A DNA stretch of 21,426 bases from Bacillota bacterium (GCA_023451395.1 JAEXZL010000086.1:1-21426), one strand, 5' to 3'. Shown: positions 1 to 8,344, counted from the stretch's first letter. Program-made: numbers and translations. The notes: generated by a model not told the origin, from the letters alone.

Positions 1-436
1 GCCTGGGGTAGCCCTTACAACTGATATAATAGTAGGTTTTCCCGGCGAAACAGAAGAGGATTTTGAAGATACCCTTAGTCTTGTTAAAGAAGTAGAGTAT
101 GATTCAGCTTTTACTTTTATTTATTCTAGAAGAAAATATACTCCTGCTGACAGGATGGAGAATCAAATAGATGATCAGGTTAAGCATGAAAGATTTAATA
201 GATTGGTTCAGCTAGTAAATGAAATTTCTGCAAAGAAAAATAAAGAATATGAGGGAAGAACCGTTGAAGTATTAGTAGAAGGTGAAAGCAAAAACGATAG
301 CAGTAGACTGACTGGAAGAACAAGAACTGGTAAGCTTGTTAACTTTACTGGAGATAAAATTAATATAGGTAAGCTTACTATGGTACACATAACAAAGGCT
401 CAATCCTTCTCACTTACTGGAGAAGAAGTAAAATAA
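1..436 (+). CDS. miaB: tRNA-2-methylthio-N6-dimethylallyladenosine synthase MiaB, 3' part only
   Basis: The reading frame is open from the left edge (first full codon at base 2) to a TAA at 434-436, so about 144 C-terminal residues are present. The start and the radical SAM cysteines lie outside the window. Visible are the end of the radical SAM barrel (DIIVGFPGETEEDF, then a YSRRKYTPADRM stretch matching the family's YSPRPGTPA block) and a C-terminal TRAM RNA-binding domain over roughly the last 65 residues. MiaB adds a methylthio group to i6A37 of tRNAs, directly downstream of MiaA, whose gene is in this window. The paralogue RimO, also here, shares the GFPGET block, but the YSRR...TPA segment fits MiaB better than RimO's YSxEEGS. 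The ATG at 155 is internal, not a gene start. A hairpin terminator follows. Confidence 0.93.
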   Translation, partial: PGVALTTDIIVGFPGETEEDFEDTLSLVKEVEYDSAFTFIYSRRKYTPADRMENQIDDQVKHERFNRLVQLVNEISAKKNKEYEGRTVEVLVEGESKNDSSRLTGRTRTGKLVNFTGDKINIGKLTMVHITKAQSFSLTGEEVK

Positions 437-438
437 CA

Positions 439-462
439 AAAAGCTCTTATTAAAGAGCTTTT
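439..462 (+). terminator. Hairpin terminator between miaB and mutS
   Basis: A perfect 10-bp stem (AAAAGCTCTT at 439-448, AAGAGCTTTT at 453-462) with an ATTA loop starts two bases after the miaB stop. The U-tract is short and partly inside the stem, so termination may be incomplete and some mutS mRNA could come from read-through. Confidence 0.75.
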
Positions 463-487
463 ATACTTATAAGGAGGGGGTGTAGAT

Positions 488-3079
488 ATGGCATTAACAC
501 CAATGATGCAACAATATTTAGAGATAAAAGATAAATATAAGGATTGTATACTATTCTTTAGGCTTGGTGACTTTTATGAAATGTTCTTTGAAGATGCAGA
601 AAAGGCATCTAGAGAGCTAGAACTTGTATTAACGGGAAGAGATTGCGGATTGCCTGAAAGAGCCCCTATGTGTGGAATACCATATCATGCTGCAAGTTCT
701 TATATAGGAAGATTAATAAATAAGGGCTTTAAGGTGGCAATATGTGAACAGGTTGAGGATCCAGCTTTAGCTAAGGGGATAGTAAAAAGAGATGTGATAA
801 AGGTTGTAACACCAGGAACCTTTAATGAGGACAGTTATTTAGAAGAAGATAAAAATAATTTCATTATGAGTCTCTATGGAGATAAGATAAAAGGAAAAGC
901 TTCAGTAAGCTATGTAGATATAACTACCGGAGAGCTATATACATCAGAACTTTCTTTAGCATCAGAAAAGCTCTTAGATGAAATATATAAAATAATACCT
1001 AGGGAGATTATAATCACAGAAGAGCTTTATGAAGAGTTAATACCTTTCCTTGAAGTGAACAATTTGTATATCAATAAACGAGATAACAGCTTCTTTATGG
1101 ATACTGAGGGTGTACTTAAAGAGCAGTTAGATACAGAAGAATTCAATGGTACTATTATGGAAGCTTCAATATCAGCTCTGCTAAAATATATACTTGAAAC
1201 TCAAAAAACCTCTCTATCTAATATAAATAAAGCTATAAGATACTATGCTGAAGAATATATGGCTATTGATATAAATTCAAGGAGAAATCTAGAGATAACA
1301 GAAACTCTTAGAGAGAAGAGTAAAAAGGGATCCCTTCTTTGGGTTTTAGACAAGACCACCACAGCCATGGGAGGAAGAAATATAAGAAGGTGGATAGAAG
1401 AGCCTCTTATTAATAAAAAGAGAATTGAAAATAGATTAGATGCCGTGGAAGATCTCTATAATAACATTACAGTAAGTGATGACCTTAAAGAGAATCTAAA
1501 AAAGATATATGATATAGAAAGGATCTCTGGTAAGATAGCGGCAAAGAGTGTAAATGCTAGGGAGCTTATATCATTAAAGAATTCATTGTATAATATACCT
1601 TCAATAAAGCAAATAATAGGAAATCTCCCTTCCAAGGAATTTAAGGAGCTTAATAATAGGCTAGAGGATTTAGGTGAGGTAGTGGAATTAATAGAGGCAT
1701 CCATAAAGGATGATCCTTCTATAGCCTTAAAGGAAGGTAATATAATAAAAGATGGCTATGACAGCTCTATTGATGAACTTAAGGAGGCTAAACTTAAGGG
1801 AAAGGGATGGATTGCTGGCTTAGAGGTTAAAGAAAGAGAAGAAACAGGAATAAGGTCTCTAAAGGTAGGCTTTAATAAAGTTTTCGGTTATTATATAGAG
1901 ATAAGCAAGGCTAATTACTCTCTAATACCTGAGGGTAGGTATATAAGAAAGCAAACATTGGCAAATGCAGAGAGATTTATCACAGAAGAGCTTAAGGATA
2001 TGGAAAATAAAATCCTGGGAGCGGAGGAAAAGCTTATACAGCTTGAGTATGATGCCTTTATATCAATACGGGAAAGAATAGAAGCGGATATTGATAAAAT
2101 AAAAAAGGCTGCATCAATCATTGCACAGATAGATACACTTTTAGCCTTAGCTACTACAGCCAGAGAAAATAATTACATAAAACCTAAAATAAACACTTCA
2201 AATATAATTGAAATTAAAGATGGTAGACATCCAGTGGTGGAAAAAATGATTCCTAAGGGAACCTTTGTTGCTAATGATTGTAGGCTTGATACTACTGATA
2301 GTCAGCTCCTCATTATAACAGGTCCTAATATGGCAGGTAAGTCAACCTATATGAGACAGATTGCATTAATTTCTATTATGGCCCAGATAGGTAGTTTTGT
2401 ACCTGCCAGTGAGGCTAATCTTTCAATTAATGATAAAATATTTACTAGGATAGGTGCATCGGATGATTTAGCAGGGGGTAAGAGTACCTTTATGGTTGAG
2501 ATGACCGAGGTATCTAATATATTAAAATATGCAACGAAGGACAGCCTTGTTATATTAGATGAGGTAGGAAGAGGTACCAGTACCTATGATGGTTTAAGCA
2601 TTGCATGGGCAGTAATTGAATATCTATCTGGAGAAAATAGTTTAGGCTGTAAAACACTTTTTGCTACCCACTACCATGAGCTAACACAATTAGAGGAAAA
2701 GATAAAAGGAATAAAAAACTATTCTGTTGCTGTAAGGGAAGTTAGCAATACAATAGTCTTTTTAAGAAAGATTATATCTGGAGGTGCAGATCAGTCTTAT
2801 GGTATTGAGGTAGCAAAGCTTGCAGGAATTCCTGAAGAGGTTATTTTAAGAGCTAAGGAGATATTAGTTACCTTAGAAGGGAATAAAGAGATAGCTATTG
2901 AGGATAGCAAAGAAGGGCCTAAGAAGAAAAAGGAACAAAATGTTCAAATTGGACTATTAGATTACGAAAAAGATAATCTAATAGATTATATAAAAGAGTT
3001 AGATGTATTAAACATTACTCCTATGGAGGCTATGAATATACTGCATAAAATATCAAAGGATGCTAAGTCCTTAATTTAG
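488..3079 (+). CDS. mutS: DNA mismatch repair protein MutS
   Basis: The 863-residue product is full length for bacterial MutS. It binds base mismatches and small loops and, with ATP, recruits MutL. The N-terminal mismatch-binding domain carries the Phe-x-Glu motif (F29 and E31 in GDFYEMF) that stacks on the mispaired base. The C-terminal ABC-type ATPase has Walker A GPNMAGKST at 612-620, Walker B LVILDE (D691, E692), the signature region before it (DDLAGGKSTF) and the switch histidine block THYHEL. The start ATG follows a very strong AAGGAGGGGG site seven bases upstream. mutL begins 13 bases after the stop, so the two are co-transcribed. Nothing is truncated or shifted. MutS2 is excluded because the mismatch-binding domain is present and there is no Smr domain. 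Confidence 0.98.
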   Translation: MALTPMMQQYLEIKDKYKDCILFFRLGDFYEMFFEDAEKASRELELVLTGRDCGLPERAPMCGIPYHAASSYIGRLINKGFKVAICEQVEDPALAKGIVKRDVIKVVTPGTFNEDSYLEEDKNNFIMSLYGDKIKGKASVSYVDITTGELYTSELSLASEKLLDEIYKIIPREIIITEELYEELIPFLEVNNLYINKRDNSFFMDTEGVLKEQLDTEEFNGTIMEASISALLKYILETQKTSLSNINKAIRYYAEEYMAIDINSRRNLEITETLREKSKKGSLLWVLDKTTTAMGGRNIRRWIEEPLINKKRIENRLDAVEDLYNNITVSDDLKENLKKIYDIERISGKIAAKSVNARELISLKNSLYNIPSIKQIIGNLPSKEFKELNNRLEDLGEVVELIEASIKDDPSIALKEGNIIKDGYDSSIDELKEAKLKGKGWIAGLEVKEREETGIRSLKVGFNKVFGYYIEISKANYSLIPEGRYIRKQTLANAERFITEELKDMENKILGAEEKLIQLEYDAFISIRERIEADIDKIKKAASIIAQIDTLLALATTARENNYIKPKINTSNIIEIKDGRHPVVEKMIPKGTFVANDCRLDTTDSQLLIITGPNMAGKSTYMRQIALISIMAQIGSFVPASEANLSINDKIFTRIGASDDLAGGKSTFMVEMTEVSNILKYATKDSLVILDEVGRGTSTYDGLSIAWAVIEYLSGENSLGCKTLFATHYHELTQLEEKIKGIKNYSVAVREVSNTIVFLRKIISGGADQSYGIEVAKLAGIPEEVILRAKEILVTLEGNKEIAIEDSKEGPKKKKEQNVQIGLLDYEKDNLIDYIKELDVLNITPMEAMNILHKISKDAKSLI

Positions 3080-3092
3080 GCGGTGATTAGTA

Positions 3093-4964
3093 TTGAAAAG
3101 AATTAACTTATTAGACGAACTGATATCTAATAAAATTGCTGCAGGAGAAGTGGTAGAACGACCGGCTTCAGTAGTAAAGGAACTTGTTGAAAATAGTATA
3201 GATGCTAAAGCAAAGCATATTACTGTGGAAATAGAAGAGGGTGGAGAGAATCTAATAAGAATATCTGATGATGGTGATGGAATTCATCCAGATGATATAG
3301 AAAGAGCTTTTCTTCCTCATGCTACTAGTAAAATAGCAGAGGCAGAGGATTTGTTTAATATAATCACCCTAGGCTTCAGAGGTGAGGCGTTAGCAAGTAT
3401 AGCTTCGGTTTCTAGAGTGAAGCTATTTTCTAAGATAGAAGAAGCTCTAGGTGGTAAGGAAGTTGAATACAATGGTGGAATTAAACAGGGACTCTATGAT
3501 ACTCCTATGAATAGAGGTACGATAGTTGAGGTTAGAGATTTATTTTATAATGTACCAGCAAGAAAGAAATTTCTTAAAAGCACTTCTAGAGAAGCTGCTC
3601 TAATAGGAGATATAATAAATAGAATAGCTCTGGCAAATCCTGATATTGCTTTTAACTACATAAATGGAGGTAAGAATCAATTCACCTCCTATGGAAATGG
3701 AAATTTAAAGGATGTAATTAGATCAGTATATGGTAAAAAGATACAGGGAAATTTAATATCTTTTGAAAAGTATGGTGATGAGCTTTCTATATATGGTTTT
3801 ATAGGAAATTCAGAAATAAGTAGGGGATCAAGAAACAATCAATCTATTTATGTAAATAAAAGATATATTAAGAGCAGGCTAATAACCGCAGCTGTAGAGA
3901 ATGCCTTTAAATCTTTTGCAACGGTTAATAAATTCCCATTCTTTATTTTATTTATTGATATATATCCTGAGCTTATTGATGTAAATGTTCATCCAACAAA
4001 GGCTGAGATAAAATTTAAGGACGAAAGATTTATTTTTAAGCTAGTATTTGATTGTATTCATGAGGCTATAAAGCAAGAGGTTAAGGATAGCTTTATTCTT
4101 CCTGAGGAAGAGGAGATAGTTCATGAAGAAAAGGAAGTGCCTATTACCTTTGATTTTACTAAGGAAGGCTCCTATAAGCTAATAGAATACAAAAAGGATG
4201 ATACTCCTATTAATGAAAGTATTAAAGAGAAAGTTAATGAAAGTATTAAAGAGAAAGAAGTTAACTTTGATATTTCAAGGGAAAAGACCTTTGTTACACT
4301 TCCTGTGGATCTCAAGAGGAGTGAAAAGGGAGAGGATTTACCCTTTGAGGAAAAAGCTCCCTATAAAGAAAAACCAGCCTTGGATTTTTCATCCATAAGG
4401 ATATTAGGGCAATTTGATAAGACATATATAGTAGGAGAATACAATAAAACTTTATATCTTATTGATCAACATGCTGCTCATGAAAAAATAATGTTCGAAA
4501 GATATACAAAAGAGATTCGAGATCATAATGTTGTAATCCAGCCATTACTTATTCCAATTGTTATTGAATTGGAGGTAGATGATTACTATTATTTTATAGA
4601 AAATAAAGAGCTTTTTAATTCTTCAGGTTTCACCATTGAGGAGTTTGGAAATAACACTATTATAATAAAGGAATTTCCTTATGTAATTGGAAAATCAAAC
4701 TGTAAGGCTCTCTTTTTAAGTATTTTGGATAATTTAAAAAATATGGGTAGCGGTAAAACTGAGGAGTATAAATATGATACTATAGCTAGAATGGCATGCC
4801 GGTCTGCTGTAAAAGCTCAAGAGGAACTTACAACTCTAGAAATGAAACAGCTTTTAATAGATTTAAGTAACTGTGAGGAGCCATTTAACTGCCCCCATGG
4901 AAGACCTACAATTTTGAAGCTTTCCTTATACGAAATGGAGAAGCTTTTTAAGAGGATTCAATAA
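3093..4964 (+). CDS. mutL: DNA mismatch repair protein MutL (endonuclease type)
   Basis: The 623-residue product links mismatch recognition by MutS to strand removal. The N-terminal GHKL ATPase shows ENSIDA (E33, N34), DDGDGI at 59-64, ATSK at 77-80 and GFRGEAL at 94-100. A charged linker follows, containing a tandem 8-residue repeat near residues 373-389. The C-terminal dimerisation domain carries the metal-dependent nicking motif DQHAAHEKIMFE (458-469), an ACRSAVKA block and CPHGRPT, so this is the endonuclease type found in bacteria without MutH. The start is a TTG at 3093 preceded by GGCGGTGATT; the protein then begins KRINLLDELISNKIAAGEVV, exactly as the family does. It is the second gene of a mutS-mutL unit. 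Confidence 0.97.
   Translation: MKRINLLDELISNKIAAGEVVERPASVVKELVENSIDAKAKHITVEIEEGGENLIRISDDGDGIHPDDIERAFLPHATSKIAEAEDLFNIITLGFRGEALASIASVSRVKLFSKIEEALGGKEVEYNGGIKQGLYDTPMNRGTIVEVRDLFYNVPARKKFLKSTSREAALIGDIINRIALANPDIAFNYINGGKNQFTSYGNGNLKDVIRSVYGKKIQGNLISFEKYGDELSIYGFIGNSEISRGSRNNQSIYVNKRYIKSRLITAAVENAFKSFATVNKFPFFILFIDIYPELIDVNVHPTKAEIKFKDERFIFKLVFDCIHEAIKQEVKDSFILPEEEEIVHEEKEVPITFDFTKEGSYKLIEYKKDDTPINESIKEKVNESIKEKEVNFDISREKTFVTLPVDLKRSEKGEDLPFEEKAPYKEKPALDFSSIRILGQFDKTYIVGEYNKTLYLIDQHAAHEKIMFERYTKEIRDHNVVIQPLLIPIVIELEVDDYYYFIENKELFNSSGFTIEEFGNNTIIIKEFPYVIGKSNCKALFLSILDNLKNMGSGKTEEYKYDTIARMACRSAVKAQEELTTLEMKQLLIDLSNCEEPFNCPHGRPTILKLSLYEMEKLFKRIQ
4210..4257 (+). repeat. 24-bp perfect tandem duplication in the MutL linker
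   Basis: Two identical 24-base units (4210-4233 and 4234-4257) sit head to tail, in frame, and encode the octapeptide NESIKEKV twice, the last residue diverging in the second copy. The site lies in the disordered linker between the ATPase and endonuclease domains, where length changes are tolerated. Confidence 0.9.
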
Positions 4965-4977
4965 CATCATAATTATT

Positions 4978-5928
4978 ATGTTAACTGAGGTGGTAAAAAT
5001 AAATAATAAACTTGTAATCATAGCAGGTCCTACAGCAGTTGGCAAAACAAATATCTCAATAATGCTTGCGGAAAAATTAAAAACTGAAATAGTATCTGCT
5101 GACTCTATGCAGATCTATAAATATATGAATATAGGCTCAGCAAAGGTGACAGAGGAAGAGAAGAGAGGGATTAAGCATCATCTAGTAGATATTGTAGATC
5201 CTAAGGAGGAGTTTAGTGTATCTCAATATAAATCTCTAGCGAAGGAAGCTATTGAAAACTGTCAGGAGAGAGATATAACTCCTTTACTAGTGGGGGGAAC
5301 TGGCTTGTATATAAACTCTCTTATATGTAATCTTTCCTTTACAGAAAGCGCCAAGGATGATGAATATAGGATGTATTTAGAAATGTTATCAAAAGATAAG
5401 GGAAAAGAGCATGTTCATGATATGCTAAAGCCTATTGATGCGATTAGCTATGAAAATATTCATCCTAATAACTTAAAGCGGGTAATAAGGGCGCTGGAGG
5501 TGTATAAGCTCACAGGTAAGCCTTTCAGTTCCTTTAGGGAAGAAGAATTATACCACTGCCCTTATGATTTGTTTTATTATGTTCTTAATATGGACAGAGA
5601 TAGTTTATATAATAGAATTAATAAAAGAGTTGATCTGATGCTTGATGAGGGACTTCTAAAAGAAGTAGAAGAGCTTTTAGACTATGGATGTGATGAAACT
5701 ATGCAGTCCATGAAGGGCATTGGATATAAGGAGTTAATCGAATATTTAAAGGGAAGAAGAAGCTATAGTGATGCTGTAGAGAGCATAAAGCAGGGAAGTA
5801 GAAATTATGCTAAAAGACAGCTAACCTGGTTTAGAAAGGACCCAAGAGCTCTATTCATAGATAAGGATAGTTACCCCAATGAAGAGGCTATAGTAGCCAA
5901 GATTTTAAGTGACATAAATAAAGCTTAG
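4978..5928 (+). CDS. miaA: tRNA dimethylallyltransferase MiaA
   Basis: The product (316 residues from the ATG) transfers a dimethylallyl group to N6 of adenosine 37 in tRNAs reading UNN codons, giving i6A, the MiaB substrate. Visible are the P-loop GPTAVGKT (17-24), SADSMQIYKYMNIGSAK with the general base D42, LLVGGTGLYINSL, and the insertion-domain and C-terminal blocks typical of the family. The start is uncertain. The ATG at 4978 lies 13 bases after the mutL stop and has no visible ribosome binding site. A good GAGGTGG at 4987-4993 sits inside the frame, and the family normally begins only 5-8 residues before the P-loop strand. The codon at proper spacing after it is ATA (4999). Frame and function are secure. 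Confidence 0.95.
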   Translation: MLTEVVKINNKLVIIAGPTAVGKTNISIMLAEKLKTEIVSADSMQIYKYMNIGSAKVTEEEKRGIKHHLVDIVDPKEEFSVSQYKSLAKEAIENCQERDITPLLVGGTGLYINSLICNLSFTESAKDDEYRMYLEMLSKDKGKEHVHDMLKPIDAISYENIHPNNLKRVIRALEVYKLTGKPFSSFREEELYHCPYDLFYYVLNMDRDSLYNRINKRVDLMLDEGLLKEVEELLDYGCDETMQSMKGIGYKELIEYLKGRRSYSDAVESIKQGSRNYAKRQLTWFRKDPRALFIDKDSYPNEEAIVAKILSDINKA

Positions 5929-5937
5929 AGGTATAAT
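5909..5937 (+). promoter_or_regulatory. Predicted SigA promoter for hfq
   Basis: GTGACA at 5909-5914 (five of six matches to TTGACA) and a perfect TATAAT at 5932-5937 are separated by 17 bases. The -35 box lies in the last codons of miaA and the -10 just after its stop. The predicted start is near 5944, giving a leader of about 30 bases. Confidence 0.6.
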
Positions 5938-5973
5938 ATATTTAAAATTATATTTAGATATCGGAGGTTTATA

Positions 5974-6222
5974 ATGAATAAAACAGCTAATAACTTACAA
6001 GATATTTTCTTAAATAATGCCAGGAAGAATAAAATACCATTAACTATATATTTGACAAATGGATTCCAATTAAGAGGAAGTGTAAAAGGTTTTGATAGCT
6101 TTACAGTAGTATTAGACTGTGACGGAAAGCAGATGCTTATATATAAGCATGCAATATCAACTATTACACCGATAAAGCCAATTTTATTCAGTAATTTTTC
6201 CGGTGAAGAGGAAAACGAATAG
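5974..6222 (+). CDS. hfq: RNA chaperone Hfq
   Basis: The 82-residue product is a hexameric Sm-like protein that binds U-rich and A-rich RNA and helps small RNAs act on mRNAs. It shows the N-terminal LQDIFLN helix (Q9 is a proximal-face residue), the Sm1 block IYLTNGFQLRGSVKGFDSFTVVLD and the diagnostic Sm2 motif YKHAIS (57-62). The C-terminal tail is short and acidic, as in Gram-positive Hfq. The ATG follows GGAGG at the usual distance. The neighbouring miaA is the classic bacterial partner gene. A promoter in the miaA end and a terminator hairpin right after the stop suggest that hfq also makes its own short mRNA. Confidence 0.97.
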   Translation: MNKTANNLQDIFLNNARKNKIPLTIYLTNGFQLRGSVKGFDSFTVVLDCDGKQMLIYKHAISTITPIKPILFSNFSGEEENE

Positions 6223-6232
6223 TATTTTTAAA

Positions 6233-6267
6233 GGGCAAATCGAAGGGTTTGCCCAAATTTTATTTTT
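6233..6267 (+). terminator. Terminator after hfq, abutting the next ribosome binding site
   Basis: Stem GGGCAAA (6233-6239) and TTTGCCC (6248-6254) with an 8-base loop, followed by AAATTTTATTTTT. The T-rich run ends one to two bases before the GGAGG of the next gene. Confidence 0.75.
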
Positions 6268-6278
6268 CGGAGGAAGAG

Positions 6279-7562
6279 ATGTTAAAGGAAACAAAGGAAT
6301 TTTTAAAGAAGAGATTTAATATTCAAGAAAGTATTTTTGATTTGGTAGATAAGAGCATTGAAGATATTAAAGAGGTAGAAGAAGCTATAAATGAAATAAA
6401 AGAGTACAATCAATTAAAGGTAATAAGTGCTTTCCAGGAGGAAAGAATAAGCGAAAGTCATTTTACAAATTCCTCTGGTTATGGCTATGGAGATATAGGT
6501 AGAGATACTCTTGATAGGGTGTATGCAAGAATTTTTAGCGCGGAAGAGGCTTTAGTTCGTCCTCATTTTGTAAATGGTACACATGCAATTACCGCAGCTC
6601 TCTTTGGTGTATTAAGACCAGGGGATACTCTGTTATCAGTTTGTGGTAAGCCTTATGATACCTTAGATAATGTCATAGGAATTACAGATGATAAGGATAT
6701 AGGCTCCTTAAGAAATTACGGAATCAAATATAAACAGATTGATCTTACAAAGGAAGAAAAAATAGACTATCCTGCAATTAAGAAGGTTCTTGAAAATGAT
6801 AGTACTATTAAACTTGTACATATACAAAGATCTACCGGCTATGGTTGGAGGGAAGCTCTTACTATTAGCGAAATAGAAAAGTTGAATATGTTTGTGAAGA
6901 ATATAAAACCAGAGATATTTACTTTTGTAGATAACTGCTATGGGGAGTTCGTTGAAACAAAGGAACCAACAGATGTAGGAGTGGATTTAATTGCTGGCTC
7001 ACTTATAAAGAATATTGGAGGAGGTATAGCTCCAACAGGAGGCTATATTGCAGGTAAAGCAGCATTAGTTCAGCAGGCATCTTTTAGATTAACGGTTCCT
7101 GGAATAGGAGGGGAGTGCGGATCAACCTTTGGTGTCATGAGACAGATGTATCAGGGATTGTTTTTAGCACCTCATATAACTATGGAAGCTGTAAAAGGAG
7201 CTATTTTGTGTTCTAGGGTAATGGAGCTTTATGGCTTAGAGGTTTTGCCTAAATATAATCACAAAAGAAGTGATATTATACAAGCAATAAAATTTAATGA
7301 TAAGGATAAGCTTATAAAATTCTGTAAGGGAATACAAAAAGGGTCTCCAATAGATTCTTTTGTGGAATGTGAGCCTTGGGATATGCCTGGCTATAAGGAT
7401 CAGGTAATCATGGCAGCAGGAGCCTTTGTTCAGGGTGCATCTATTGAATTGTCCTGTGATGCTCCTATACGTGAACCGTATATTGCATATCTTCAAGGGG
7501 GATTAACCTTCGAACATGTGAAAATAGGATTAATGATAGCTTTATCTCTTATGGAGAAGTAA
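6279..7562 (+). CDS. PLP-dependent methionine gamma-lyase family protein (YnbB / 'aluminium resistance' type)
   Basis: The 427-residue product looks like a fold-type I PLP enzyme of the Met_gamma_lyase family, to which Bacillus YnbB and the so-called aluminium resistance proteins belong. Visible are a phosphate-binding region around FVNGTHAITAALFGVLRPGD (97-116), the cofactor Asp block TFVDNCYGE (D218) and the probable Schiff-base lysine in AGSLIKNIGGG (K244). The substrate is not established and cannot be read from sequence; carbon-sulfur lyase activity is a family inference. The start is the ATG at 6279, five bases after GGAGG. A longer frame from a TTG at 6249 would begin inside the terminator stem and is rejected. 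It follows hfq with only the hairpin between. A two-way terminator separates it from lexA. Confidence 0.88.
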   Translation: MLKETKEFLKKRFNIQESIFDLVDKSIEDIKEVEEAINEIKEYNQLKVISAFQEERISESHFTNSSGYGYGDIGRDTLDRVYARIFSAEEALVRPHFVNGTHAITAALFGVLRPGDTLLSVCGKPYDTLDNVIGITDDKDIGSLRNYGIKYKQIDLTKEEKIDYPAIKKVLENDSTIKLVHIQRSTGYGWREALTISEIEKLNMFVKNIKPEIFTFVDNCYGEFVETKEPTDVGVDLIAGSLIKNIGGGIAPTGGYIAGKAALVQQASFRLTVPGIGGECGSTFGVMRQMYQGLFLAPHITMEAVKGAILCSRVMELYGLEVLPKYNHKRSDIIQAIKFNDKDKLIKFCKGIQKGSPIDSFVECEPWDMPGYKDQVIMAAGAFVQGASIELSCDAPIREPYIAYLQGGLTFEHVKIGLMIALSLMEK

Positions 7563-7580
7563 TAATTAAGATAGAAAAGA

Positions 7581-7608
7581 TAAAACGAACGGATAACCGT
7601 TCGTTTTA
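7581..7608. terminator. Bidirectional terminator between the PLP enzyme gene and lexA
   Basis: A perfect 12-bp stem (TAAAACGAACGG at 7581-7592, its complement at 7597-7608) with an ATAA loop serves both converging genes. The lexA stop codon (7606-7608) is inside the stem. Confidence 0.88.
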
Positions 7609-8214
7609 GTATTTTCTATAAAGGCTTACTAATCTACCTAATATGCTGCAGTTTTTAACTAAAATAGGTTCCATAGTCTTATTTTCCGGTTGAAGCCTTA
7701 TATGATCCTTCTCTTTGTAAAAGGTTTTTATAGTAGCCTCATTATCGATAAGAGCAACAACTATTTCACCATTTTCTGCAGTATTTACTTTTTCTATAAT
7801 TGCGTAGTCACCATCTAGAATTCCTGCTTCTTCCATAGAACTTCCGGAAACCCTAAGTACAAATAAATCTTTATCATGTTTTACGTAGTTCATAGGAAGA
7901 GAAAAATAATCATCGATATTTTCTGTGGCAAGTATGGGAATGCCAGCGGTAATATTGCCAACAACAGGTATATCTACAAGCTCTCTTTTAATTGTAGCAA
8001 ACTCCGTTATTTCTAGGGCTCTAGGCTTGGTAGGGTCTCTTTTTATCATACCCTTTTTTTCTAATCTTTTTAAATGTCCATGAACAGTAGAAGTGGATTT
8101 TAGTTCCACCGCCTCACAAATCTCCCTAACAGAAGGAGGATAACCTTTTGCTTCGGTATATTGCTTTAAAAACTCGTAAACTTCTTTTTGTTTATCTGTT
8201 TTTACTTCTGACAT
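7606..8214 (-). CDS. lexA: SOS response repressor LexA
   Basis: The 202-residue product has an N-terminal winged helix-turn-helix (about 1-70, with YPPSVREICEAVELKSTSTVHGHLKRLEKKG) and a C-terminal self-cleaving peptidase domain. The cleavage bond is A90-G91 (ITAGIPIL); the catalytic pair is S126 (GSSM) and K163 (EATIK). When RecA forms filaments on single-stranded DNA, LexA cuts itself and SOS genes are released. The start is the ATG at 8214, eight bases after GAGGTG. A GTG at 8220 in frame is only two bases from that site. Its promoter carries a LexA box, so it represses itself. recA, with its own box, lies nearby in the window. Confidence 0.97.
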   Translation of the reverse strand: MSEVKTDKQKEVYEFLKQYTEAKGYPPSVREICEAVELKSTSTVHGHLKRLEKKGMIKRDPTKPRALEITEFATIKRELVDIPVVGNITAGIPILATENIDDYFSLPMNYVKHDKDLFVLRVSGSSMEEAGILDGDYAIIEKVNTAENGEIVVALIDNEATIKTFYKEKDHIRLQPENKTMEPILVKNCSILGRLVSLYRKY

Positions 8215-8241
8215 AATCACTTCACCTCGCTATTAATAAAT

Positions 8242-8270
8242 ATTATACCATATAGGAGTAAAATAATCAA
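8242..8270 (-). promoter_or_regulatory. Predicted SigA promoter of lexA
   Basis: On the minus strand, TTGATT (8265-8270) and TATAAT (8242-8247) are 17 bases apart, with an extended -10 (TGG before TATAAT). The -35 overlaps the LexA box by two bases. Confidence 0.65.
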
Positions 8271-8280
8271 ACTTATGTTC
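8269..8280 (-). promoter_or_regulatory. LexA (SOS) box between lexA and the divergent small gene
   Basis: Read on the minus strand the 12 bases are GAAC-ATAA-GTTT, matching the GAAC-N4-GTTY operator of clostridial LexA. It overlaps the lexA -35 box and lies eight bases upstream of the -35 box of the divergent gene. Confidence 0.75.
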
Positions 8281-8288
8281 TCCTTTTG

Positions 8289-8317
8289 TTGCCTATTTTA
8301 ATGTTATTTGATATAAT
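8289..8317 (+). promoter_or_regulatory. Predicted promoter of the small acidic protein gene
   Basis: TTGCCT (8289-8294), 17 bases, then TATAAT (8312-8317) with an extended -10 TG at 8309-8310. The start would be near 8324, leaving about 20 bases before the coding region. Confidence 0.6.
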
Positions 8318-8344
8318 AATGAAATAACAGAAGGAGGGGAGAGA

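Noticed and set aside
155..436. A separate 93-codon gene starting at ATG 155
   Set aside because: The same frame is open to the left edge and continues the MiaB radical SAM domain, so this is the end of miaB.
6249..6278. TTG start ten codons upstream for the PLP enzyme
   Set aside because: The TTG lies in the 3' arm of the hfq terminator and has no ribosome binding site; ATG 6279 has GGAGG at good distance.
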